A DNA stretch of 64,000 bases from an uncultured Eubacteriales bacterium (GTDB taxonomy: Bacteria > Bacillota > Clostridia > Oscillospirales > CAG-382), in assembly GCA_900551295.1 (NCBI GenBank), contig URVJ01000015.1, positions 1 through 64,000 of the forward strand, read 5' to 3'. Position 1 is the first letter of the stretch; each line of letters begins with the position of its first letter. This document shows, piece after piece, positions 50,534 through 58,124 of the stretch. Made by a program: the position numbers and the translations under genes. The notes below the pieces were generated by a model. It was given only the letters and a program-made list of their open reading frames with translations, was not told the DNA's origin and ran no database searches.

Positions 50534-51058
50534 GATATAAAGAAGAAATACATAATTATGTGCAGGCGCACAAAGATGAAATGATAGGTATGCTGAAAGA
50601 GCCGGTAAAAATCCCATCGGTTCAGTCGGAGGCGGAGGCAGGGGCGCCGTTCGGCAGGGCGTGTGCGGAGGTTTTGGAATACATAAACTTCTGCCGGCTG
50701 AAAAACGGCTTTGATACGGAGCTTCATCGGGACGGCGGATATTAAGAATTATGTCAGCGAAAACACACCGCCGGATTTTGCATTGGTAACGGACTGCGCA
50801 TTCCCGATTTACAGGGGAGATAAAGGAATTTTGCGGTTTGAGGCGGTGTCCGATACACCTTTTAAAGAGATTGAGGATTTTTCGGGCGGCAAGGCCGTAA
50901 ATATTACTCTGGGAGAGGCAACGGCGAAAATAAACGGAAATGTAATAACCGAAACCGGAGTATCGTGTCACGGCGCTTTGCCCGAAGGGTCGGTAAATGC
51001 AGGATATTTGCTTGCAAATAAGCTGCGTTCTTTGCGGCGCATAAGTAAAAAACCTTAA
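50530..51058 (+). pseudogene. Broken M20 (PepV-like) dipeptidase
   Basis: Two remnants of one M20 dipeptidase. 50530-50745 encodes the N-terminus (EEIHNYVQAHKDEMIGMLKE, then IPSVQSEAE) up to HRDGGY. 50711-51058, in another frame, resumes at DIKNYVSENTPPDFALVTDCAFPIYRGDKG and runs to HGALPEGSVNAG before stopping. The missing part between them contains the metal ligands, and the C-terminal third is also lost. The gene starts inside the last codons of the glycyl radical enzyme gene. It is taken as a deletion and frameshift relic. Confidence 0.8.
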
Positions 51059-51075
51059 AACTTTGAAAAAAGGTC

Positions 51076-51104
51076 TTGACAAACCGCCGATGATGTGATA
51101 ATAT
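51076..51104 (+). promoter_or_regulatory. Promoter of the tRNA operon
   Basis: Perfect -35 TTGACA, 17-bp spacer, TAATAT preceded by TGTGA. About 30 bp before the first tRNA. Confidence 0.75.
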
Positions 51105-51134
51105 ATACAAGTCATCAAAATGGTGGCGCGAGAT

Positions 51135-51208
51135 GCGGGTGTTGTTCAATGGTAGAACTCCAGCCTTCCAAGCTGGCGGCGAGGGTTCGATTCCCTTCAC
51201 CCGCTCCA
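51135..51208 (+). tRNA. tRNA-Gly (UCC)
   Basis: The acceptor stem GCGGGTG pairs with CACCCGC. The anticodon arm is CCAGC-CTTCCAA-GCTGG, giving anticodon UCC. T arm GAGGG-TTCGATT-CCCTT. Discriminator U and encoded CCA. Reads GGA (and GGG by wobble). Confidence 0.97.
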
Positions 51209-51228
51209 TTTCGGTTTACCCGCTGTAT

Positions 51229-51305
51229 GTGTCTTTAGCTCAGCTGGATAGAGCAACTGCCTTCTAAGCAGTAGGTCGGGGGTTCGAGTCCCTCAAGACA
51301 CGCCA
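51229..51305 (+). tRNA. tRNA-Arg (UCU)
   Basis: The acceptor stem GTGTCTT pairs with AAGACAC. The anticodon arm is ACTGC-CTTCTAA-GCAGT, anticodon UCU, decoding AGA/AGG. The D loop contains AGCTGGAT. Discriminator G and encoded CCA. Confidence 0.97.
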
Positions 51306-51394
51306 TTTTATTTTTGCGGCGGCGATCGGTATTTGCCGCGTGCATTGCTGTACGGCGGCAATGGTTGATTTTAAGCCGAAACATAAAAATATAC

Positions 51395-51472
51395 GGTGGG
51401 TTTAGCTCAGCTGGTTAGAGCGTCAGGTTGTGGCCCTGAAGGCCATCGGTTCGATCCCGATAACTCACCCCA
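51395..51472 (+). tRNA. tRNA-His (GUG)
   Basis: The acceptor stem GTGGGTT pairs with AACTCAC. An extra G at -1 (51395) lies opposite C73, the histidine tRNA hallmark. The anticodon arm is TCAGG-TTGTGGC-CCTGA with anticodon GUG. CCA is encoded. Confidence 0.97.
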
Positions 51473-51484
51473 TATAAGAAGTTT

Positions 51485-51516
51485 AAGTCTGTTCCCGCTT
51501 GAGAGCAGACTTTTTT
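51485..51516 (+). terminator. Terminator of the tRNA operon
   Basis: The stem AAGTCTG/CAGACTT is followed by TTTTTT, 13 nt after tRNA-His. Confidence 0.85.
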
Positions 51517-51573
51517 GCACCCTTTTCGCCGGGGTGCTTTTTGTTTTTTGCGCACTGTGAAAAGACGGCTTGC

Positions 51574-52371
51574 TCAGTCCGAAATGTTTCGTAAAATAAC
51601 CTTTTTTCCGCGCCAAGAATACGCGCGTGAACGAAATTCGGACTTTGTAAGCGAATTTATGTATTCTTCGTCAATGTTCGGCTTTGCGTCCTCGTAGAAA
51701 AAACTTATAGGAGTAAATTCCGCCTTTGCGTTCATCGGACAGACCTCCTGACAGTCGTCGCAGCCCCAGCGTACCTTGCGCGATCTTATAACGTCTAACT
51801 CTTCGTCGGTTACTGCCTTTCTCTGATTAAGCTCCGAATAGCAGTAGGAACGCTTGCCCGACAGAAAATCACATTCCGCCGCGCATTTTCCGCACATAAG
51901 ACAGCGTTTTTTTCCGCCCGTGTGATTTATTGTATATTGACTGTCAAACGGCAGCGTCGTGAGTACCGAACCTATAAAAACATAACTTCCGTATGTCGGA
52001 TTTATAAGCAGACGGTTGCTGCCGTATACGCCGAGTCCGCATTTTACCGCGGCGGCGACCTCGTTTATCGGCGACGAATCACTGAAAAAGTAAAATTTTT
52101 CTCCGGGATAAAGCTCCTCAAGCCGCGGAGTAAGCTCGGCTTTTAATATTGATGAAAATAAATGATAGTCGCGGCTTACGCTGTAAAGAGATACGTTTCT
52201 GTCGGGATAATCTCCCGTGCGGTACGGAATAAGCCATAAAAACGCGCTCTTTATGCCGGACGGCATGAGATGCGGCTGTATTATTTCAAGTTCGCACGCG
52301 TCAATGCAGGAATATACGCGTATCTGTCTTTTTTCAAGCTCTGTGTATATCTCGTGTTTTGCGCCCGCCAT
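51574..52371 (-). CDS. QueG-like double-cluster iron-sulfur protein
   Basis: A 265-aa protein with a C-terminal pair of [4Fe-4S] motifs (CLMCGKCAAEC and WGCDDCQEVCP) and a preceding region (DSSPINEVAAAVKCGLGVYG, LLINPTYGSYVFIG) like the cobalamin-binding core of epoxyqueuosine reductase QueG. It is shorter than QueG (about 380 aa) and lacks the C-terminal HEAT-like part, so queuosine function is not certain. I start at the ATG at 52371 after AAAGGCGGCG. It lies 44 nt downstream of folC on the same strand. Confidence 0.75.
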   Translation of the reverse strand: MAGAKHEIYTELEKRQIRVYSCIDACELEIIQPHLMPSGIKSAFLWLIPYRTGDYPDRNVSLYSVSRDYHLFSSILKAELTPRLEELYPGEKFYFFSDSSPINEVAAAVKCGLGVYGSNRLLINPTYGSYVFIGSVLTTLPFDSQYTINHTGGKKRCLMCGKCAAECDFLSGKRSYCYSELNQRKAVTDEELDVIRSRKVRWGCDDCQEVCPMNAKAEFTPISFFYEDAKPNIDEEYINSLTKSEFRSRAYSWRGKKVILRNISD

Positions 52372-52414
52372 AATTTCGCCGCCTTTCTTTTGTGTTTTTG
52401 CGCCGTCCGCATTG

Positions 52415-53701
52415 TTATTCTTTGCCGTTTGTTTCAAAATATGCCCGTCTTGCGTCGGCAATAAGATACAGAGAACCGATACATACGCATACGTCGCCGT
52501 CTTTCGCGCCGCTTAAAAGCGCATTTACTCCGTCTTTAACGCTGTTTGCCGCGCTTACGTTTTTTGCGCCGAGAGATTCGAGAACGCTTTTCAGCCTGTC
52601 CGCACTCATTGCTCGCACATTGTCGGGTTTTACCGTAATAAAGCTTTCGGCTTTGGGTATAAGCGCGCACGCTATTCCCGAAACGTCCTTGTCCGCCATA
52701 ACTCCGACAAGAAAACGGCACTTTTTTTCGGGAAAGTATAAATTAAGACTGTTCACCGCCGCATTCAGCCCCTGCGGATTGTGCGAGCCGTCGAGAATAA
52801 AGTAAGGACTTTTGCAGAGTATTTCAAATCTTCCCTGCCAGCGGACGGCTAGGAATCCGTCGTATATCGCTTTGTCGGGAATGTCAAATCCGCGTTTCTT
52901 TAAAATTTCCAGCGTTTTGAGCGCTACCGCAGCGTTGTACGGCTGATATGCTCCGCAAAGTCCGATCTTTACGTTTTTTAATCCGCCGTAATTGAAAACT
53001 GCGCCGTCAAGAGTGGTGCGCACACCCGAAAGACGCGAAAAGTCAGCCATGTAAAGATCGCAGCCCTCGTCTTTGCATTTGCTTTCTATGACCTTGTAAA
53101 CAGACTCCGGCTCGTCGTATATTATAACGTCGCTGCCGTGTTTTATTATGCCTGCCTTGTTGCGCGCAATTTCTTCGGGCGTGTTTCCGAGCAGCGCCGT
53201 GTGGTCAAGACCTATCGCGCATATGACCGCGGCTTCGGGCGCGTCTATTATGTTTGTCGCGTCGTACAGTCCGCCGAGTCCCACTTCAAAAACCACAATG
53301 TCGCAGGAGTTGCGGTAAAAATACTCAAGACCAATCGCGCATATAAGCTCAAATTCGTTGGGCGCGCCGTTTGTCAGCGTGTCGGCGAAAGGCTTTATAT
53401 ATTCCGTAATCTCGCAAAGCTCTCTGTCGGAAATGTTTTTGCCGTTTATGCAAAAACGCTCGTTGAAGCTTGTGATGTAGGGAGATGTAAAAAGTCCCGT
53501 TTTGTACCCGGCGCACTGCAATGCCGAGGCGATAAGCGCGCAGGTCGAGCCTTTTCCGTTTGTGCCGGCAACGTGTACGAATTTCATTTTTTTGTCGGGA
53601 CGCCCCAGCTTTTCGGCAAGTTCTTTCATGCGAGAAAGTCCGGGAGAGGTCGTCTGCCATGATTTTCGGTGAATGTATGAGAGGGTGCTTGTTATATCCA
53701 C
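52415..53701 (-). CDS. folC: Folylpolyglutamate/dihydrofolate synthase
   Basis: Adds glutamate to dihydropteroate or folates, retaining them in the cell (428 aa). The ATP loop is VAGTNGKGSTCA. Other Mur-ligase-like motifs are GLFTSPYITSFNER, VFEVGLGGLYDATN, CAIGLDHTALLGNT and LDGSHNPQGL. The start is a GTG at 53701 with AAGGA 12 nt before. It is transcribed on the minus strand after the esterase gene, separated from it by a terminator-like hairpin. Confidence 0.95.
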   Translation of the reverse strand: MDITSTLSYIHRKSWQTTSPGLSRMKELAEKLGRPDKKMKFVHVAGTNGKGSTCALIASALQCAGYKTGLFTSPYITSFNERFCINGKNISDRELCEITEYIKPFADTLTNGAPNEFELICAIGLEYFYRNSCDIVVFEVGLGGLYDATNIIDAPEAAVICAIGLDHTALLGNTPEEIARNKAGIIKHGSDVIIYDEPESVYKVIESKCKDEGCDLYMADFSRLSGVRTTLDGAVFNYGGLKNVKIGLCGAYQPYNAAVALKTLEILKKRGFDIPDKAIYDGFLAVRWQGRFEILCKSPYFILDGSHNPQGLNAAVNSLNLYFPEKKCRFLVGVMADKDVSGIACALIPKAESFITVKPDNVRAMSADRLKSVLESLGAKNVSAANSVKDGVNALLSGAKDGDVCVCIGSLYLIADARRAYFETNGKE

Positions 53702-53731
53702 TTGATTTTACAGTCCTTGAAATAAAAATTT

Positions 53732-53753
53732 TCTCCGCCGTAAAAAGCGGAGA
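53732..53753 (-). terminator. Terminator of the esterase gene
   Basis: On the minus strand TCTCCGC-TTTTTACG-GCGGAGA is followed by AAAATTTTTAT, 26 nt after the esterase stop. Confidence 0.65.
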
Positions 53754-53778
53754 TAAAGGCGCGCAGACGTTCTGCGGC

Positions 53779-54864
53779 TCAGTTCATGTGAATTTTAAAG
53801 AAATTCATGTATCCGAGCCAGTCGGTGCGGTTCTGCGAATGAAGTCCCGGTCTGAAATGGCAGCCTATGTTTCCGTAAGCAAAGCTTTCGCCTGTAAGCG
53901 GAAGTCTGTCGGGACAGATAAGCCCCGGAAGTCCGAGAGTTTTGTAATATTCCGACGCCGCGTACAGACCCATGAACTGGTTTCTCTGATCCGCCCAATA
54001 GTCAAGCTCCGACATTCCCGTATAAAGGTATCTCGGCGCGGTGCAGACAAGCAGAAAATGCTGGTCAAACGGAAGTTCCGCAGAATTTTTTTCCGCAAGC
54101 TTTAAATATTCGGGGCAGAACCAGTACGGGAAATTTTTTGTGATGTCCTTTATGGTTTCGCCTCTGCCGTTGTTTTTAAAAACCGTTTTGTTGCGCTCAA
54201 GCGCGTCGCCCGCACAGCCTGCGTCGTTTGCAAAGGTAAATTTAAAGCGTTCGTCGTATGCTCCGCAGAGAAGCGCGGTCTTTCCGAGCCTTGAATGACC
54301 TGTTACCGCGATGTTTGAAAAATCAAGCTCCTTTTCAAATGCCTTTTGTGCGTAGTCAACGACTCTCATCGCAGCCCATGCCCAGAGAGCAATCTTTCCC
54401 GGATCCTGCGGATTTTTTCTCTGACCGTCGGGGAAGAACGCGCCTGCAAGACCGTTTGTGAAATCTCCGTCGTCGCTTGTGACTTCCTTGTAGCAGAACG
54501 AAAGCACGGCAAAGCCGTTGTCGATTATTTCCTCCGTCGGCTGATACTTGTCGGGAATGTTCGGACGGAAATTCATGTGTACGAAAAACGGCGCTTTTTT
54601 TGCGTCTTTGGGAATACATACGCGTATGGGGAAGCTGTATTCGCGCCCGTTTTTGAGAGTTCCGTAAAGTCTTACAGTCGTCGGTACGGTTTTTCCTCCG
54701 CCAAAACTTGTATCCGACTCGTCGAGCGTTTCCCACTTAAGCGTTTCGGGCTTATCGGGAATGCAGCCGAACTCGTATTTCTGCATTATTTCAAGACAGT
54801 TTTTTCTGACGTCGTTTTGCGGCAGCGCCGGAAGATTATATTCGCAAAGCAGCTCTTTTAACAT
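53779..54864 (-). CDS. CE15-like glucuronoyl esterase, no signal peptide
   Basis: A 361-aa alpha/beta hydrolase resembling carbohydrate esterase family 15 proteins, which cut ester bonds between lignin alcohols and glucuronic acid side chains of xylan. The nucleophile is S191 in VTGHSRLGKTAL (the CE15 G-x-S-R-x-G-K motif), followed by FKFTFANDAGCAG and a late GNIGCHFRPGLHSQN with the likely catalytic histidine. No export signal is present, unlike secreted members. I start at the ATG at 54864 after CGGAGGT. It could act on imported esters or on another substrate. Confidence 0.75.
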   Translation of the reverse strand: MLKELLCEYNLPALPQNDVRKNCLEIMQKYEFGCIPDKPETLKWETLDESDTSFGGGKTVPTTVRLYGTLKNGREYSFPIRVCIPKDAKKAPFFVHMNFRPNIPDKYQPTEEIIDNGFAVLSFCYKEVTSDDGDFTNGLAGAFFPDGQRKNPQDPGKIALWAWAAMRVVDYAQKAFEKELDFSNIAVTGHSRLGKTALLCGAYDERFKFTFANDAGCAGDALERNKTVFKNNGRGETIKDITKNFPYWFCPEYLKLAEKNSAELPFDQHFLLVCTAPRYLYTGMSELDYWADQRNQFMGLYAASEYYKTLGLPGLICPDRLPLTGESFAYGNIGCHFRPGLHSQNRTDWLGYMNFFKIHMN

Positions 54865-54932
54865 AAAAATACCTCCGAAGTGTTGTTTCAAGCAAATTTT
54901 AACATACCCAAAATACAAAGTCAACCGATTTT

Positions 54933-54961
54933 GCATATTTTTGACGTTTTCTGAAAAACTA
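54933..54961 (+). promoter_or_regulatory. Candidate sigma-G promoter of the spoVA genes
   Basis: GCATA (perfect -35 for sigma-G), 17 bp, AAAACTA, which matches 5 of 7 positions of the -10 consensus CATACTA. It lies 37 bp before spoVAD, whose Bacillus operon is under sigma-G in the forespore. Confidence 0.6.
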
Positions 54962-54997
54962 TATTCAAAAACGATATTTTGAGAAGGAGATATAAAA

Positions 54998-56026
54998 ATG
55001 ACCGAGCAATATATATCGCAGCGCGCACCGTTTGTGTTCTCGCACGGCGTAAAAGTCGTGTCAAGCGCGAGTGCGGGCGGAACGAAGGAAAAAAACGGGC
55101 CTGTCGGACATCTGCTTGACATTCACTGCCCTGACGAGAGCCTTTCGGGCGATTCCTGGGAAAAAGCCGAGAGCCAAATGGTAAAGGATACGTTTTCGTG
55201 CGCGCTTCAAAAGGCGCAGATCACCGAAAAGAGCATAGATATACTTTTCGGCGGAGATCTCATGAACCAGTGTACCGGAACGTCCTACGGACTTTGTGAT
55301 TTCGATGTGCCGTATATCGGACTTTACGGCGCTTGCTCGACGTTTATACAGGGAGTAATGTGCGCGTCGGCAATGATAGAGTCGGGACTTGTAAAGACCG
55401 CGGCGGTCTGCGTAAGCTCGCACTTTGCGACAGCCGAACGCCAGTACCGTTTCCCTCTCGAATACGGCGCGTTTCCCGGCCCGTCGGCGCAGAATACCGT
55501 AACGGGCTGCGGCTGCGTTATATTAAAAAAGGCTGACCCTGACGAAAAGGGAATTTTCGTAAAGGCGGCGCTCCCCGGCATAGTCATAGACAGAGGAATA
55601 AAGGACGCCGCGAACATGGGAGCGGCAATGGCGACGGCTGCGGCGGATACTACGCTGCGCTATCTTGAGGCGGCGGGAAAGAAAGTTACCGATTTTGACA
55701 TTATAGCCACGGGAGACCTCGGAGCCGTCGGGCACGATATGGAGCTTGATATGTTAAAGCAGCACGGAGTGAGCGATGAACGCGGCATATTCAAGGACTG
55801 CGGAACGCTTATATACGACGTAGCCTCGCAGGAAGTGGGAGTGGGAGGATCGGGCTGCGGCTGCAGCGCCGTGGTTACTTCGTCGCTGTTCTTTGATCTT
55901 ATGAATAAGGGAAAGATCAGAAACGCGGCGGTTATCGGAACGGGGGCTATGATGAGTCCGCAGTCGCTGCTTCAGGGACTTTCCATTCCGTCGGTCGCGC
56001 ATCTTGCGGAATTTGAAGTTCATTGA
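54998..56026 (+). CDS. spoVAD: Stage V sporulation protein AD
   Basis: A 342-aa thiolase-fold protein of the forespore inner membrane complex that takes up dipicolinic acid. Conserved segments are FGGDLMNQCTGTSYGL, YGACSTFIQGVMC, a pocket cysteine in that region, and TGDLGAVGHDMELDM. The SD is AGAAGGAGATAT. spoVAC, normally just upstream, is not here; the upstream gene is the divergent esterase. Confidence 0.97.
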   Translation: MTEQYISQRAPFVFSHGVKVVSSASAGGTKEKNGPVGHLLDIHCPDESLSGDSWEKAESQMVKDTFSCALQKAQITEKSIDILFGGDLMNQCTGTSYGLCDFDVPYIGLYGACSTFIQGVMCASAMIESGLVKTAAVCVSSHFATAERQYRFPLEYGAFPGPSAQNTVTGCGCVILKKADPDEKGIFVKAALPGIVIDRGIKDAANMGAAMATAAADTTLRYLEAAGKKVTDFDIIATGDLGAVGHDMELDMLKQHGVSDERGIFKDCGTLIYDVASQEVGVGGSGCGCSAVVTSSLFFDLMNKGKIRNAAVIGTGAMMSPQSLLQGLSIPSVAHLAEFEVH

Positions 56027-56051
56027 ATTTTGCATAAGGAGATAATGAAAA

Positions 56052-56405
56052 ATGATATATCTTTGGACATTTATCGTCGGCGGTATTCTGTGCGTTATCG
56101 CACAGGTGCTTATAGACAAAACAAAAATGACGCCGGCAAGAATACTCGTAAGCTATGTTGTCGCAGGCGTAATTCTCACGGCGCTCGGGCTTTACGGCCC
56201 GATAGTCAAATTTGCCGGAGCGGGAGCCACCGTACCTCTTACAGGATTCGGATATTCTCTTGCAAAGGGCGTTGAAAAGGCGGTTGATGAATCCGGCGCT
56301 TTCGGAATTATAACCGGAGGACTTCGCGGAACTGCCGGAGGAATAACTGCGGCAATGCTGTTTTCGCTCATAGCCTCGCTTGTGTTCAAGGGAAAGAATA
56401 AGTGA
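56052..56405 (+). CDS. spoVAE: Stage V sporulation protein AE (AEB form)
   Basis: A 117-aa membrane protein with three to four helices. Segments such as GLYGPIVKFAGAGATVPLTG and KGVEKAVDESGAFGIITGG are characteristic of SpoVAEB, a membrane component of the dipicolinate channel. It starts 25 nt after spoVAD and overlaps the next gene by 4 nt (GTGA). Confidence 0.95.
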   Translation: MIYLWTFIVGGILCVIAQVLIDKTKMTPARILVSYVVAGVILTALGLYGPIVKFAGAGATVPLTGFGYSLAKGVEKAVDESGAFGIITGGLRGTAGGITAAMLFSLIASLVFKGKNK

Positions 56406-57259
56406 AAAAGGCTTATCTCGGATATGTCCGCGACGTTTTTCTGTGGATAACGGGAAGTGTGCTTTTCGCGCTTTCGGTAAACAGCTTTACGGTGCCTCTC
56501 GGCTTTGTACAGGGCGGACTTACAGGCGTTGCGCTTATGGCAAACAGGCTTTTCGGCTTCGGCGTCGGAACGTCGATACTGGTGCTTAATATTCCGCTGC
56601 TTTTTGCGTCGCGGAGTATCGCGGGCAAGGGATTTACAATGCGCACCTTTGCCGCAACGCTGGTTTCAAGCGCCGTGATAGATCTGAGCGCGCTGTTTGT
56701 GCCGGAGTACGGCGGAGATAAATTTCTCGGTGCGGTCTTTGCCGGAATTTTAAGCGGCGTCGGACTTGGGCTTATATGCCTCGGAAACGCCTCGACGGGC
56801 GGCAGCGACCTTGCCGGTATTCTTATATCAAAGCGGAAAAAGGGATTTTCAGTCGGAAAGCTTATATTTGCGCTCGACGCGCTTGTCTGCCTTGCCGGAA
56901 TGTTCGTGTACGGGAATATCGAGAGCGGAATGTACGGACTTGTGCTGACGTATGTCTGCGGAAAACTCATGGACGCCGTGCTTGACGGTGCCGGTGCGTC
57001 GGGAGGACGCGTGTTTTTTGTAATCACCGATAATCCCCACGCCGTCTGCACCGAAATACAGAAACGCGCCGTTCGCGGAGTTACGGTAATTCCTGCCGTC
57101 GGGTATTATTCAAAGCAGAAAAAGAGCGTTGTCGTGTGCGCCGTGCGGAAAAGAGAGTCCGCAAAGATTTATTCCGTTGTCGGCGGCGCGGATAAAAACG
57201 CGTTTGTGCTTGTGTGCGCGGCATACGATATAAGGGGCTTCGGATTTTCGGGACTGTGA
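56402..57259 (+). CDS. YitT family membrane protein
   Basis: A 285-aa protein with five or six membrane helices in the first 200 residues (YitT/DUF161; NSFTVPLGFVQGGLTGVALM, NASTGGSDLAGILISKRKK) and a C-terminal DUF2179 domain (FFVITDNPHAVCTEIQKR, RGVTVIPAVGYYSKQKKSVV). Function unknown; homologues occur in most Firmicutes. The GTG overlaps the spoVAE stop, so it probably shares the sporulation transcript. Confidence 0.9.
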   Translation: MKKAYLGYVRDVFLWITGSVLFALSVNSFTVPLGFVQGGLTGVALMANRLFGFGVGTSILVLNIPLLFASRSIAGKGFTMRTFAATLVSSAVIDLSALFVPEYGGDKFLGAVFAGILSGVGLGLICLGNASTGGSDLAGILISKRKKGFSVGKLIFALDALVCLAGMFVYGNIESGMYGLVLTYVCGKLMDAVLDGAGASGGRVFFVITDNPHAVCTEIQKRAVRGVTVIPAVGYYSKQKKSVVVCAVRKRESAKIYSVVGGADKNAFVLVCAAYDIRGFGFSGL

Positions 57260-57287
57260 ACAAAAAGTAAAACAGACGCCTTATGTG

Positions 57288-57316
57288 TTGACAAAGGCGC
57301 AAAAAGGGTGTATTAT
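57288..57316 (+). promoter_or_regulatory. Promoter of the folT riboswitch transcript
   Basis: Perfect TTGACA, 17 bp, TATTAT. The riboswitch begins 11 nt after the -10. Confidence 0.8.
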
Positions 57317-57326
57317 TTTATAAAAA

Positions 57327-57439
57327 GCAGAGTAGAGGACTGTGCGTAAAGTGTCGGCAGAACGGGGAGTTGTTTGCCGGACGAAAAGGCATTTGTTTAT
57401 TGATAAAAGCCTTGCGGTAAAGTCCTTGCATCCCGCTGC
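57327..57439 (+). ncRNA. Tetrahydrofolate (THF) riboswitch
   Basis: Matches the THF riboswitch consensus along its length: closing stem GCAG/CTGC, AGAGTAGA, GCGTAAAGTG, GAACGGGGAGTTG, GCCGGACGAAAAGG, CTTGCGGT, and TGCATCCCGCT at the 3' end. THF binding normally lowers expression of the folate transporter that follows. The downstream region can form a hairpin that hides the SD (see the 57477-57505 feature), so control is probably at translation. Confidence 0.95.
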
Positions 57440-57476
57440 TGCATACAGTCTGAGAGTAATATTTATATTTTACACG

Positions 57477-57505
57477 CCTCCCGTATGTAGCAAAAATACA
57501 GGAGG
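57477..57505 (+). promoter_or_regulatory. SD-sequestering hairpin before folT
   Basis: CCTCC-C-GTA pairs with TAC-A-GGAGG, the latter being the SD 8 nt before the folT ATG. It is a likely expression platform of the THF riboswitch. Confidence 0.65.
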
Positions 57506-57512
57506 TCTTTTT

Positions 57513-58061
57513 ATGTCAAAGTACAAATTCAAACTTGACGCAAGAACAATGGCGCTCATGTCGCTCTTAATAGCGTGCGAGATAGTGTTAAGCCGTTTTT
57601 GCTCGGTCAACACCCACGGAGTAAAGCTCGGATTTTCGTTTATACCCGCAGCGCTCTGCGGAATTATTTTAGGCCCCGTGCCTGCTGGTATCGTGTGCGC
57701 GCTTTCGGATTTTCTCGGAGCAATGCTGTTCCCGTTCGGGCCGTATCACCCCGGGTTTACGCTTACGGCTTTCGCAATGGGCTTTACTTACGGATTTTTT
57801 CTCTATGAGCTTCACGAATATTCGGGAAAACAGATATTCTTGAGAGTTTTCGCGGTGTCGCTTATAAATTCGCTTGTTTTCGGACTGCTTGTCAATACGC
57901 TGTGGGTTTCACAGCTCTACGGCTCAAAGACGTATTTCGGCTGGTTTATGTTCAGACTGACGACGGAATACGCAATTCAGATACCGTTAAGAACGCTGGT
58001 AATTCCGCTGTTCGTTCCTCTTGCAAGACGTCTTTTCGCAATGTACCGAAAGGCAAACTGA
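57513..58061 (+). CDS. folT: Folate ECF transporter substrate-binding subunit
   Basis: A 182-aa S component with six helices that binds folates and docks on the shared EcfT-EcfA module. It shows the family pattern: MALMSLLIACEIVLSR, LGFSFIPAALCGIILGPVPAG, DFLGAMLFPFGPYHPGFTLTA, YFGWFMFR and IPLRTLVIPL. I start at the ATG at 57513 after AGGAGGT; the open frame upstream is the riboswitch leader. The THF riboswitch supports folate as the substrate. Confidence 0.95.
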   Translation: MSKYKFKLDARTMALMSLLIACEIVLSRFCSVNTHGVKLGFSFIPAALCGIILGPVPAGIVCALSDFLGAMLFPFGPYHPGFTLTAFAMGFTYGFFLYELHEYSGKQIFLRVFAVSLINSLVFGLLVNTLWVSQLYGSKTYFGWFMFRLTTEYAIQIPLRTLVIPLFVPLARRLFAMYRKAN

Positions 58062-58075
58062 GAGAATAAAATTAT

Positions 58076-58120
58076 ATGACTGTGTATAACGGCTCCCCCG
58101 TCATTTGCACGGTCATTTTT
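58076..58120. terminator. Terminator after folT
   Basis: The stem ATGAC-T-GTG pairs with CAC-G-GTCAT (one T-G wobble) and is followed by TTTTTTGTTTT. It lies between convergent genes and the other strand is also T-rich. Confidence 0.7.
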
Positions 58121-58124
58121 TGTT

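Noticed and set aside
51135..51472. tRNA cluster as an integration site for the glycyl radical enzyme island
   Set aside because: No integrase, no duplicated tRNA 3' end and no direct repeat were seen at the other side of the island.
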